The notes under the pieces are model-generated. The model was given only the letters and a program-made list of their open reading frames with translations, was not told the DNA's origin and did no database searches. The translations under genes and the position numbers were made by a program. A stretch of 64,000 bases of DNA from Psilocybe azurescens (taxonomy: Eukaryota; Basidiomycota; Agaricomycetes; Agaricales; Agrocybaceae): contig JAJIRX010000549.1 in assembly GCA_023853785.1 (NCBI GenBank), positions 186,001 to 250,000 on the forward strand, in the 5' to 3' direction. Numbering within the stretch: position 1 is the first letter of the stretch; every line of letters starts with the position of its first letter. Below are positions 1-11,600 of this stretch, piece after piece.

Positions 1-872
1 GGGAATGTAAGTCCAAAATAAGCACGATCTTTTGGATACTCACAAAGTTGATCAGTGGCAATGCGACGACCTGTCCCTCAAGCAAGCTATTACTTGTTGA
101 CAATTTGTCAAAAGGATTTGATTTGTACGACTTACCACGCTCTTCTCCCTCTTGGCGCCTTCGCAATCCCCAGTACCAAGAAGTGTGTCAAAGATGGAGC
201 CTTTGCTGAGCAGGGATCCGCGATTGTCTGCGGAAGTGACCATGGAAGGGTATATATATTCACCAATTCGTCGTCAATTCCCATCCAGGTCTTGGCCCCT
301 GCTAGCAAGAGAGTGGAGGTGCAAGCAATCAGTGTACGTCGTGATAATTTCTCTCTTGAATGTACCTCTGACCATGACACTAGACAACGACAACCACCGA
401 GGCACATTTTATAGCAAGTGGTGTATCGGCCGGGTCTTTCGAGATCACTGTATGGGAAAAGACGGTAAGAAAGAAAAACATACTGAGAATTGTTGAGAAA
501 CCTACCGATGAATGTCAGATTAAAAAGGCAAAGATATACAATGAAAGTGACTACAATAGCCGAAAGGTCGGAAGGATTTTGAATCTTCTGATAATTCTTC
601 TGGTATTACATTGGACGTCGGGCGATTTGGGCACCTCTTGCTTCACAGGTAAATATTCCTGCATTATACATGTAAGGAGATACTGATAATTTCAACAGAC
701 AGCAAGACGTACACTGGAAGGGATCAATCAGATCGTCGAGCAGTCCACCAAGGCTCAGGCAGGAAGGAAAGGACCGGGGATAACTGAATGGGATCCGAAA
801 GCAGCATTTCCGCCATCGGAGGAGGATGAATATGACGGAGACGGTATCGAATGGGGCAAGCTTCAAGGCTAG
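1..872 (+). CDS. WD40-repeat protein with C-terminal membrane segment, 3' part only
   Basis: The gene enters from the left edge. A donor (GTAAGT) lies at 7 and the next exon opens at 56; further exons are about 56-331, 384-464, one near 540-650, and 699-872 ending in TAG. The translation shows WD40-type strands around VCGSDHGRVYIF and FIASGVSAGSFEITVWEK, then a hydrophobic segment (LNLLIILLVLHW) and an acidic tail ending EWGKLQG. This order (propeller end, single membrane span, short acidic tail) is seen in Agaricomycete WD40 proteins of unknown role. A one-base frame break lies near 150-155, before the AIPSTKKC block. The start and most of the propeller are outside the window, so the function cannot be named. 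Family call fairly sure, exon 3 limits not. Confidence 0.6.
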
Positions 873-914
873 AAAGGTGGGACGAGCTTTAGTTGGTGTC
901 GAAAGAAAGGTGGT

Positions 915-1200
915 GCATATCCAACTAGACACCCAGTTGATATGGAGTTGAAAGCGCCGAGAGCAAGGATATGCTTTGGAAGGAAGTTCCCTTAAGAAGT
1001 CTTATTATATTCTCTATTTTTTTTTCATGTAGAAGGTCCCAAGCACTTACCGAATGATATATCTGAATGATTGAGTCGAGTAATTACAAGTTGGTAGGAA
1101 GTCAACTAGACACCCAGTTGACAGTTCCTATGAGAGAGAGGAATATGACCGACGGATATCAACTCCACATCAACCAGACACCTAGTTGATATGGAGTTGA
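915..1200. repeat. Three hairpins sharing loop AGACACC
   Basis: Imperfect inverted repeats lie at about 916-944, 1095-1130 and 1159-1200. Each has the motif AGACACC in its loop but a different arm: a 10-bp stem with one bulged C in the first, 13 bp with a 2-nt bulge in the second, and 16 bp with a single mismatch in the third. The arms match each other within a hairpin far better than they match those of the next one. They lie just past the end of the WD40 gene and before the Tnp2 element. Confidence 0.7.
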
Positions 1201-1296
1201 GAGCCAGGAGATAGTACGGGTTGAGCGGAGAACGAGCTAGCGGGTGGTTCAATTGTTTGGCGGTGCTTGGTAAGAGCTTCAGCAGACTTCATACAA

Positions 1297-1575
1297 TCGC
1301 CCAACACCACTTCGCAGAGTCCGCCACGCTTGAACAAGATCGTCCACTGGGTGTCTAGTGGACGATCCCAACCTCAACGTTCAACGCCCAACACTTCCCA
1401 ACGCACTTCGCAGACACCGACTTTGCCACGCTTGACGAGATCTTCCACTGGGTGTCTAGTGGACAATCTCAACGTTCAACGTTCAATGCCCAACACGACC
1501 CAACGCAGTTTGCAGACACCGACTCCGCCCACGCTTGACGAGATCGTCCACTGGGTGTCCAGTGGACGGTTTCAA
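1297..1575. repeat. Tandem repeat, unit about 101-103 bp, each unit with a hairpin
   Basis: About 2.7 copies of a GC-rich unit. The central motif GGGTGTC(T/C) starts at 1349, 1450 and 1553, so the period is 101-103 bp. Each copy folds around this motif: the first has a perfect 11-bp stem (1338-1348 with 1357-1367), the second a 13-bp stem with two mismatches, the third an 8-bp stem. The open frame crossing the repeat (1267-1875) follows from the repeat and shows no conserved protein. Confidence 0.8.
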
Positions 1576-1597
1576 TGTTCAGTACGAGCTTATAACA

Positions 1598-1621
1598 TGA
1601 GATCTGGGTGTCCAGATATCA
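1598..1621. repeat. Hairpin with GGGTGTCC loop
   Basis: Eight-base arms (1598-1605 and 1614-1621, one mismatch) around GGGTGTCC. The arm sequence is unrelated to the preceding hairpins. A further member lies at 2297-2322, with 7-bp arms TTGTACA/TGTACAA around a loop that holds GGGTGTCT. Confidence 0.65.
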
Positions 1622-2408
1622 GTTTCCGGACTTCAAGACCTTCAAGATGTTTCTCCCTTTCGAGAACAATAACACTTTCTCAGTGGGGCACCGGCGAACG
1701 AGCAAGAATGGTTGCAAGGCGACAATTGTTCCATATTCGCTCAAACCTCGAGTATTTCTTCAGAGCCGCAAGCTTTGCCCTCAACATCTCATCCGTCTTT
1801 GTCGCTCCCAATTTCAACCCTCAACAACTTCATCCATTCCGACGCTCCCTTCTTTGTGTTAGAAATAGACAATAATGCACAAATCAGTAGCTATACTGAT
1901 GAGTAACAATAGAGTCAAATCTCAAATGCGCAACAATGACAAGTATGAGTGAAAATAGTAAATTGCTTCTGTAGACTCCAAATCTTGTTCTAGTGTCTTT
2001 GTTTCCTCAGACATAGTAGGAATACTGGTCTTTTACATGGCTAAGTGTCTAAAAATGGCGAGGCGTGACTATAGGTGTCCACAATATGGCCAAACCTATA
2101 ACTACGTGACAAATTATATATCACCGGAACCGTCTCAACGAGGGGATTCCGGATCAGTGATCAGAATTTGAATAACTTTACTCTACAAAAAGTTATTAAC
2201 AGAACAGTGTGCAAAAACTAAGTGTCCATTTGTACAAGTCCAAATATCAAGTGTAGAACATTAGAAACAAAGTGTTTAATCACAAAAACTAACACTTTGT
2301 ACATTGGGTGTCTGCTGTACAATATCTCCCCAAATCACATCCCTTCGCATTTTCACTGTCTTCCAGCGATCTCTTCGTCGTACAACGGGTGTCGGGTTTC
2401 TTACAGAT

Positions 2409-5400
2409 ATGGTCAAAGTTCTCTGCCATTGTGCATTCTACAAGTGCGGAGGCAAAGATATCGACCCTCGTACCCAGAAGGCCCACTCCCTTCGTGATCG
2501 AACAGCCCAGGAGCATCAGCATGCAGGCGCTCCCAGTCAATCTGCTTTAGCCCAGAAAGCTGTTGATGCTGCGGAAGATGTTATTCAGAACCAACTTGAT
2601 ACCATAATTCAACATCTGGCTACAACAAAACTATCCAACTCCCCGAAAGCAGATTCTTCCCTTGATATCGTCCACAATCTATCCCCGTCTCTGTATCAGC
2701 CTACAGAGGACTCATCTGTGAGGATTGCCCATGTACATCAGGTCCTTGAACGTCTGAGTGAAATAGAATTTTCAGCCAGTACCCTACACGCCGGAAGTCG
2801 CCACCAAACTTCACCATTCGCGAGAGATTGCCTTTCCTTCGTGCTCCACTATTCCCGTTGGCCAAATCAATTGACAATTGCCGCCATCTCAAATCAGATC
2901 TTACCAAAATTACCTGCAAATCTCCAGCCGTCACTGCAGCTAAGGACGCCCGTCTGGAAACAAGTTGATGTCATCAAGAGAATGTTGCAATCTGCGAAGG
3001 AAGATTGGGAAAAGGCCCAAGAAGTTGTCCAGCACCCTAAGAAATCTTCCATCGAATACTCAAACGGTAATTGACATCCCAGTCGTATTCCAACACACTA
3101 TTTATACTTACTCTTGGTAACCTCTAGACCATCATTTTAAACCTCTCATGTCGTCGAGTGATCCTCTAATCCAACTTTCTATATTCATGGTCGTTGCTTG
3201 CCAGGTCATATCGGGAACTAGTCGCAGGGGATGTGCTCTTTTATATGCCATGTTGCGTTATATCGTTCAGCTATGCCTCATGCGCGAGCATTCATCGCTC
3301 TCCCAGCGCGACATCAAGTTACTGTCTGATTTCCCAATCGACCCTCGTACCGCTGACAAGGAATTCAACCTTGACGCCAAGGCCACTATCTATGCCGTTT
3401 GCCCCGACACTGATTGTCACGCCTCCTACAAGCCAATGTTCAATGAAGGATCGCCGATACCCATATATCCCTCCTTTTGCACCCATCGTCGCTTTGGAAT
3501 ACGGTGCAAAACGCCCCTTGTTCGCCCCCCGCATTATTTCAGGCTCTATGATTTTGGTTCCGATTAAAACATATGTGGCCTACAACTTGAAGGATTGGAT
3601 TGGATGCCTCTTAGCGCAACCGGGGTTGGAAGCGAAAATGGACAGTGCATGGACTAACTCAGGCAGCAACGGAGAAGACATGAATGATATCTTTGATGGC
3701 AATATGCTGAGAAATTTCAAAGGGCCGAATGGAAACCTTTTCAGCGAAAGCGGCGAAGAAGGTCACTATGTCTTCTCCCTGTCGGTTGACTTTTTCAACC
3801 CACTGTCGAATAAGCAAGCGGGAAAGAAGGTCTCAATTGGGCTTATATCTTTAGTTTGTCTCAACCTTCCTCCCGATACTCGCTACAAATCGGAATACAT
3901 GTTTCTCGCTGGTATTATACCTGGCCCTCATGAACCTCCACTCGACACGTTGAACCACTATATTCGGCCTATTGTCGACTTTTTCTTGGAACTTTGGTGC
4001 CCCAGTGTTTGGTTTACACACACCCATTGTCATCCAAACAGAAGACTGATTCGGTGCGCTATCGCATGCTTAGTATGTGATTTAATTCGCGGCCAAAAAA
4101 TTAGCAGGATTTGGTCCTGTTGCCCATAAGAAATTTTGCCATGTATGTCATTGTACCCGCAATGTGCATGGCTATGGACACCTTGAGAATCACCTCTGGC
4201 GGCCCCGAACTAATGAAGAAACACGTACATCTGCCCAGGCGTACATCAGTTCCACAACTAGACTTCGAGAGTGAAGAAATATTTGCTCAAACAGGTGTAC
4301 GATGGTCGGAGCTTCTACGTCTCCCCTATTTTGATCCTACCCACTTTGTTGTCATCGATCCCATACACAATCTCTTTTTGGGTGTAATCAATAAACATTT
4401 TCAGGACATTCTTGGTATACAATTAGACAAAGATCCAGACGTCGATACTCCTTCAATCGACTTGCTATTCTCCGATCGCTGGACCACCATGGATCCTGCA
4501 GACAAAAAGGGTGTTGTTCGACTAATGAAAATTTTAACTCGACCTCTCAACCAGGACTTGCAAACCGAAATTGGCATGGCTTTATGGGTTAAAAGGTTGT
4601 CGAATCTCCATCTTGCAGCACTGGACCTTGCTTGCTCGGAACTCGCGCATCGTGGGTGTAAACCATTGGCCACTGACAGCCGTAAGGTTTCCCGTTTCAC
4701 CTGGGCAGACTAAGCCCGTGGTATTCTAGAATGGGTATGTTTTCATGTCTATGCATTCAGTATGTGATGATACTCAATGCACATATCACCTACCCACAGC
4801 ATAAAATCCAGGTCGAAAGGCAAACTGACCCTTACGGACATGTCACTACATCGACCAATTGTGGCCACATCTTCAATAAGGAAGAAATGGAACAAATCCA
4901 TGATGACATCTCATCTACAATTACGCCTTCGTGGTTCACCTCCGTTCCAGCAAAGTTGGGATCTGCTAGTCACGGTAAACTAAAAGCGGACCAATGGCGA
5001 GTTCTGGGCGCTGTGTTCTTCCCTATTACCCTTATGCGTCTTTGGTGGTCTGCAGATCCAGGAGATCCACGATCAGTGCGGTGCCGGAAAATCCTGGATG
5101 TCACGATTTCTCTCCTCTCCGCGGTGTCTATCGCCACTTCACAAAAAACGTCTTCGCCGCCACGCAGATGAGTACTTGCAGCACATGCAGGCTTACTTGA
5201 GCGGAATAAAAGAGCTCTTTCCGACCTTCAAATTTGTTCCCAACCACCATATGGCACTCCACTTGGCCGACTACATCCTTCTATATGGTCCTGTGCATTC
5301 TTGGTGGGCATTTCCGTTTGAACGTATGATTGGGATGCTCCAGCGCATCCTAACCAACTACAAACAAGGTATGATTGATTTTATAAAGCAAGTTATGTGA

Positions 5401-6099
5401 TATTTTATTTATTTCAATATGGGCAGGTGAATATGAGGTGACTATTGCTGAAAGTTTTGTCCGTTCATCGAACCTTCGGCGGATTCTTGAGCAAACAGGG
5501 ACTCCTGAAGTTATTCGACACTGCAAGCCCATATTTCAGAAGTTTATTCAACCTCAGACCCGAGATACTTTGGCGACCGACATGTTAAGCTTTGCCATCA
5601 GGAACCTGGACGATGTTGATAACATTGACAAAAACCGACTACTCCTAATACCAGAGTCCCTCCTGCATTAATGTCCTGTATCCTCAAGACCTTTGATGGC
5701 GATCGCCCTAACTCTATCTCGGTGATATCAACACTCACTATCAAAGGAATCACATATTCAGTGGCTTCATGTCATCTGGGAAATAGCTCAGTTTTGATTG
5801 ACTCGGGACGGCAAGGCGTAATGCTCCCTGCTCAGATTGAATACTTCGTACAGCTCTCCTTACCCGATAACCCTGAAACTTTGCTAATGTTTGCGGCTGC
5901 CTGACGCTATATGCCATCTGAGGTCAAAATTGATCCGTTCTCGTCTTTCCCTTTCCTCCGGGCACAGTTATGGAGCAAAGAACTCGATGAACTCGAACTG
6001 TATCCACTTGATAATATTGCTTCGCACTTCACCTATTGTCCCATGTGGTGGGAAGATCGCAATGTCATCGCCGTGGTCTCCTTATCTCGGGTAAGATAA
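2409..6099 (+). mobile_element. Tnp2 / CACTA-type (CMC) DNA transposon, degenerate transposase
   Basis: Several consecutive blocks read as one fungal Tnp2-family transposase. They are: a cysteine/histidine N-terminus (VLCHCAFYKCGGKDIDPRTQ) from the ATG at 2409; the block with DPRTADKEFNLD, AVCPDTDCHASY and CTHR at about 3150-3500; YNLKDWIG and EAKMDSAW near 3570-3650; LPPDTRYKSEYMFLAGIIPG near 3870; CHVCHCTRNVHGY near 4140; DPIHNLFLG near 4355; the C-terminal HMALHLADYILLYGPVHSWW near 5250; and FLRAQLW and CPMWW up to 6099. Frame breaks occur near 3525-3530 (a run of six C), 4090 and 4230, and a stop follows the 4.7-kb block. CACTA-like ends were not found. Short AAGTGT/ACACTT words recur at 2040-2300 and could be subterminal repeats. 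It is probably inactive, or fragmented in the assembly. Confidence 0.8.
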
Positions 6100-6839
6100 C
6101 AAACCTATCTAATCTCCGTCTCACTGCTTATCAATTGCCTGAAGGAATACTAGGTTCGAGTGTGCTCAAATCGGGTTGCTAGGCACCTGCACAGAGGGGC
6201 CTTCAGCACCCTATTCCTTTTGGCGCAGTTCAAGTATAACTTTTGGCAGGATTTTTATTGTCGGTAAAATGTCACGATCAATTTTTACTTTTAGAAAGTA
6301 TGAAATTATTGATAATAGTTGCCTTTCAATCGTTTTTGTCCATAAATAATTTTAACATTTAATTTGAGGAACAATTCTCCATAAATATCAAATGTTGCTA
6401 TTGTTTTCAGTGGCACAAAATCTCCATAAAATTAAATATAAATCATGCCATAAAAGACTTGTTAAATTTCTCTTATTTCAACTATTTTGAGCCAGGTCAC
6501 AGTTTTCATTTTAATTGTCTTTTCGATTAGGTGAAAGCTGGATAAATTTAATACAATCAAGCTAATATTTAACCTAGATTTTACCCTGCCTAAAACCCCC
6601 CCCTGCCATCAGTGTCTGTTCTCTCTTTCCTTTCTTGCTTCGGGTTCTTACAGTTCGCTACAAGCCGGCCCGGCAAGGTGACCGGCCCGGTTAACGCCAA
6701 CGTTATCTGTGCTCCTTGTTTGCCTTGCTCTCAACCATCTATCCCCATCATTGTCAAATCGCAAAAGCATAATTAAAACATCTCTCTCAAGAACCATCAT
6801 ATCCCTCTCAAAGCCTATGTCTACCGCCAAGTCAATAGC
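6100..6839. other. AT-rich intergenic stretch
   Basis: No coding block was found. The stretch 6240-6560 is strongly AT-rich and may hold the right end of the Tnp2 element, though no terminal inverted repeat was seen. The last 200 bases must contain the promoter of the dehydrogenase that starts at 6840. Confidence 0.4.
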
Positions 6840-8394
6840 ATGCCTTTTATCACTCTGAATCGTCTATCTCATCTTACCAATCATTTCCCTCGTAGTTCAG
6901 ATCTCTCCCGACACAAGGTTGTGGTCACAAGGGATCTTGGGCCTGAAGTAATGTCCCTCCTTCGAAACAGGGAGGGGCAGGATATCGACGTAAGTATACT
7001 TCGAACAGGAGGATCGATCCATTTGCTTGTCTTAACTGAAATCTCCCGAAAGCTCGTTCTGTGGGACAAAGAAGAGCCCTGCCCAAGAGAGTGGTTCTTA
7101 AAGAATGTTCCAGGAGCATCTGCACTTGTAGTTCTCTTGTCTGAAAAGGTATGCCATACCCTGCATATTAAATGAGAAATACATTGCTTATAATGTCGTT
7201 CATTGGTTGGATGATAGATCGACGCAGAACTTTTAGATGCCGGTGGGTACACGGCGCCCATCTCAGGCTCTGACATTGACTTTAATCGTCGACGATCCGC
7301 CAATTAGCTGGACCCCAACTTTGTGTAGTCTCCACCATGTCCGTGGGCTATGGTAAGTAGCGTGAATTTCTTGTTGGGTTTATACATGGTTAAAATGTCT
7401 TTGGTAGAGCATTTGGAGTTGAAGGAATTAGCAAAACGAAACATAAAAGTAGGGTACACACCAGACGTTCTTACCGATGCAGGTACGAACGCTCCGTGTG
7501 CTACTTGGAAAACACTAACAGCACATTTACAAGTCGCGGATATAACCGTCATGCTAGCTCTAATGGCTGGCCGGAACGCTCGAGAAACAATGACTATCGT
7601 AAACGACGGAAAGGTCAGTCTAACTCCTGCATCAATCAAATTCCCAAGCGTTCACCTCCTCTTTGCAGTGGCCCGACTTCAACTGGGGACCCTTCCTTTT
7701 TGCGGGCCCCAGCTAAGCATCTCCGCCTCCTCCCCACTCGCACAGCCGGCTTCATCGGCTTCGGGCGCATCGCGCAAGTCACGCTCGCCCGGCTCATCTC
7801 CTTCGGCTTCACCCACTGCGTCTACACCTCCTCCCCCTCCTCCGCTCCCAACCCCACCCGCGATGCCCGGCTTGCCGAAGCACACAGCAGCCTCCGCTCG
7901 ATCCGACGCGTCGACCTCACCACCCTCGCACAGGAGAGCGATGTCGTCTTCGTCCTGGCACCGGGCGGCGCGGCGACGCTGAATATCGTCGACGAGGCGT
8001 TTTGAGGAAGATGAAAAAGACGGCGGTGTTGGTGAACACTAGCAGGGGCACGCTCGTTGACTCGGATGCATTAGCAAAAGCTTTACGAGAACGCTGGATA
8101 TGGGGCGCAGGGTTGGATGTTGTTAAGGGTGAGCCGGGGATCGCTGCTGACCACCCGTTGGTCAAGGAGCCTAGGTATGGAATTTTATTCTCCATTTTAT
8201 TTACTGCATCTAATTGGAACCGATGGGATGATCAATCATGCTTTTCGCGGTGTAGGTGTACTATCCTACCCCACATCGGAAGCGCTACTTTCGAAACACG
8301 CGTAGGGATGGCCACATTAGCTGTTCAGAACGCTCTTGCCGCCATCTTCGGGCAGGAAATGCCAGCTGCTCTTGACCTAACTAGGCATCAATGA
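6840..8394 (+). CDS. D-isomer-specific 2-hydroxyacid dehydrogenase, glyoxylate/hydroxypyruvate reductase type
   Basis: This enzyme family reduces glyoxylate or hydroxypyruvate with NAD(P)H. Exons: 6840-6989, 7053-7148, 7218-7242, 7308-7352, 7408-7482, 7534-7613, 7669-8174 and 8256-8394. The protein has the N-terminal catalytic half (RHKVVVTRDLGPEV, VVSTMSVGYEHLEL), the nucleotide-binding loop GFIGFGRIA, the arginine motif NTSRGTLVD, the GLDVVKGEPG segment with the catalytic Glu, and the catalytic His in LPHIGSAT. Exon 7 changes frame three times, each consistent with one missing base in a homopolymer: T run 7697-7701, C run 7732-7735, T run 8000-8003. With these the exons sum to 373 codons including the stop, a usual family length (372 aa). 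The first intron is 63 nt and in frame, so a naive frame reads through it. Substrate cannot be told from sequence. Confidence 0.88.
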
Positions 8395-8677
8395 TATACT
8401 ATCGAGACGTCGCATTTTGACTATAATTAGATATCTCAAAATTTTATTATCTAGCCCCCTGCCTATACCTCGACCGCTCCAATAGCCAGCTGTGCGTCAC
8501 TTGACCAGGTGTAAAGCCACCATGATAACTCAATCATTTCCGTCATTTGTACACTATCTTTTGAGCTGCGTAAGGCCTATGTATCTCGTAAACAATCCTA
8601 GTATACCATCTCTCACACCATGCCTACGCATTCTGAACATGTATAGTTACCTAATATTCTATTCTCTAGACTGGTGT

Positions 8678-11600
8678 TTAATCCTTGACCTCCCACTCAA
8701 ATACGTACTTCAGCACAACCTCCTTGCTCTCTGGATGAATCATTTCCAGCCATGTAGACGTCGATGAAGAGTGAGAGGTTGAAATTTCACAGTTAGGGTA
8801 AGGAGCAAGAAGAAATCTCTTCCCTTCAGAATTGACAACCCATCCATCGGCGTCGACAGCAAATGCGTATTCGCGACTCGGCTCTTTCCCAGAATCGAAG
8901 GAGTGAAGCACGGTAGGTACTGATTTAAAATTGTGAAATATCGGAGAACTTGCCATGTAGGCCGGCGTGGTATCTGAGAGGAGGTACATGAGAGTCTTCC
9001 ATCCAGCGGGGCCCTCACGGCTATACACGTTTGACAATATTATAATTTGTTGATTATCGGGGAGAATGGACAGCCGTCTGCTTAGAGGAATGATTTTTCC
9101 TTCGTCAATTTCTTGTTGCCCGATTAGTAGTCCCGTGTCCGTATTCCAGATCCGTATCTTGAGCATAGAATTGTACGTGTCGCTGCGATACGACTGGGCA
9201 AAAACAAGCAGAGATGAATCCGACGAGAAGCTGAGTGCATGTGATGACGTTGAGCCACGCATGTCCCCAATCTCACTTGTCCAGCGCATCCCGTCGTGGA
9301 AAGACCAGAGACAGACAGTTGCTACCCGCACAATGGCCAAGAGGGACCCATCACGTGACCATGCAATAACGCAATTCTCCCTCCCGGCCTGCTCTACGGA
9401 ACTCACAACAATGTCCCTGAAGGACCCTTCCTTATCCACATTGATTAGCTTTATACCGACCTTATTGTGCACCACGAGCTGCCTTCCATCTGGCGATAAC
9501 GCGACACCTAGAGGATTCTGTAGCGCCAGCGTCCCCGAGAGCCGCAGGGATCCAGTCAGGGCGTCCCAAAGGTAATAGTCTGATGTATGGCCTACACCAG
9601 AGGAATAGTCGACGATCAGAATGGTATTGCAGTCACTCGAGTAAGTGATAAATGGCTCGCTTATATTTGTTTCAGAAGTGTGAATGCGTGCACCAGTTTT
9701 AACATCGTGTACGGAGACCTGACCGCCAACTGTCGCAATCGCCAAATTCTGACCATCAGGCGAAAAAGCCATCGATTGAATTTCTTGATCCGTCTTTATT
9801 TTAGAATAGACACCTGTTTTTGTGTGGGCATCCAAGAATGATACACCACCAGTACTCGATCCTAGAGCGACGAGAGCACCATGGCTACAGGAATATGAAG
9901 TATTATCAAGAATTTGAAGGTCGACATTCCATGAGGAATTTATGTTGGAGGTAGTAATAGACCTTCTGGGAACGATATCTGCGCTGGACTGTTGGAGAAA
10001 CGAGGACTCAGGAGCAGGCGGCATTAGAGGTAGCGCGGAGATGTAAGTATGAAGAGCAGCCAATGAAATGATCGCGGAGAAACTCTTCACAAATCGAATT
10101 GTATCAGCGGTAAGAACATACAAGACGTCGGAAGTTCTGACGTTCCGAGCCTATTGATGGCATACAGGTGTTAGAAAAACATTAAAGGCAGCGTGGATTT
10201 GGCATGGCGTACCTGTAGCCAGCGGAGAAAGCGAAGCAGCCCTGGTTCAATGTCGTCGAAATGACCTAGGATGCTCATGGTCTCGATCCAGTGTAGTATA
10301 TGAAACGACATGAAAGTTTTAAGCTTGAGGCGCAGAGCGTCGTCCAGCTCTTGACGATCATCGCCTTCGAGATGTAAAGTCCAATTGCAGCAGGCATACT
10401 GTAACGACTTGTGAATATGCAACCTTATACGCGCGTCCTTGTCCACAATCTCCACATTCATAGTCATAATATCATCGAACCTGCAGATGTTATATCGAAG
10501 GGATTGGTTCATGATATGGATACAAACTTCAGCAGCAGACTGATCGATGGGAATCTCTCGGTCAACATATACGCCAGTCCCTTGGCAGCGGCGTGGATTG
10601 GTCAAGAAATCTTCGAGGCTGGGATGAACGCCGAAAGAAAGTTCACCTTGTTCATCCTGGTCTACGTTGATAATGAGACCAAGGTTCCTCGCTATATCAA
10701 CGATAGCGCCCTGCTTCGCAGATTCCCAAGGGATACATGCCACTCGACGGAGATACGACAATAGCACGGGTTTTGGCGATTGTATTATGACGTCGAACAA
10801 GTGCTGTGCACCAAGTTCAAGGCGAAAGAAAACCTTGAAAACAGTGTGGTAAAGCTGGTCCATGGCCTCATTGTTAGAAAGGGGAAGCGCAGACGATAGA
10901 AGGAGGGTGATAAACAGGGAGACGTCGTCGTCTTCACTGCATGTCAAGACTGATCGATGCACTGTTGATATCCAGAAGTGCATCCCTCGGGCACGTTTTT
11001 GAATTGATCTTGTAATTGTTGGATCTCGTAACGTTCTGAAAGGCATGGCTTCTTGGAGCACAGGTCCGCGAGTGACTCCAAGATATGTTGACTGATGTCA
11101 ACGCCGCCGCCGCTATCAGTGTCGTCGTAGCCTATGATCTGCTTACGACTCAGATTAACCAGGATTCTCTGGGCAACGGCGTCGTCATCGCGGCATGTTA
11201 GAAGGAACCGAAAATTGGGAGGCAGGCTTGCACAGTGCTCAGCAATTGTAGTAAAAAGTTTATATCGTTCCTCCTCGTTGACGAGATGCAGATTGTCGAT
11301 AACAATGAGAATGGGTCCTACCATCAATAATTTGCTGTCCACTGAGTTTGCTGTGTCAACAATAAGAGTACGAAATTGACGCTCGATGTCGGCCCATATG
11401 AGAGATTGGTCGGTTCTAATTTTGGCTGCTATACGAGCCTGGAAGGTGGAATCGTACCCGGAGAGCTGGTGGATAATAGAACTGGAGATTCTCCGTGAAT
11501 TTGCTTCCGGGACTTCGTTATGGAGAAACAAAGCAGCCCCCAGGCGATTCTGCTCATGGAATACTTTCGCAATAGAATGAGCTATAGTCGATTTTCCGCA

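Noticed and set aside
1267..1875. 202-codon open frame
   Set aside because: It runs through the 100-bp tandem repeat; its repeated peptides mirror the DNA repeat and no family is recognisable.
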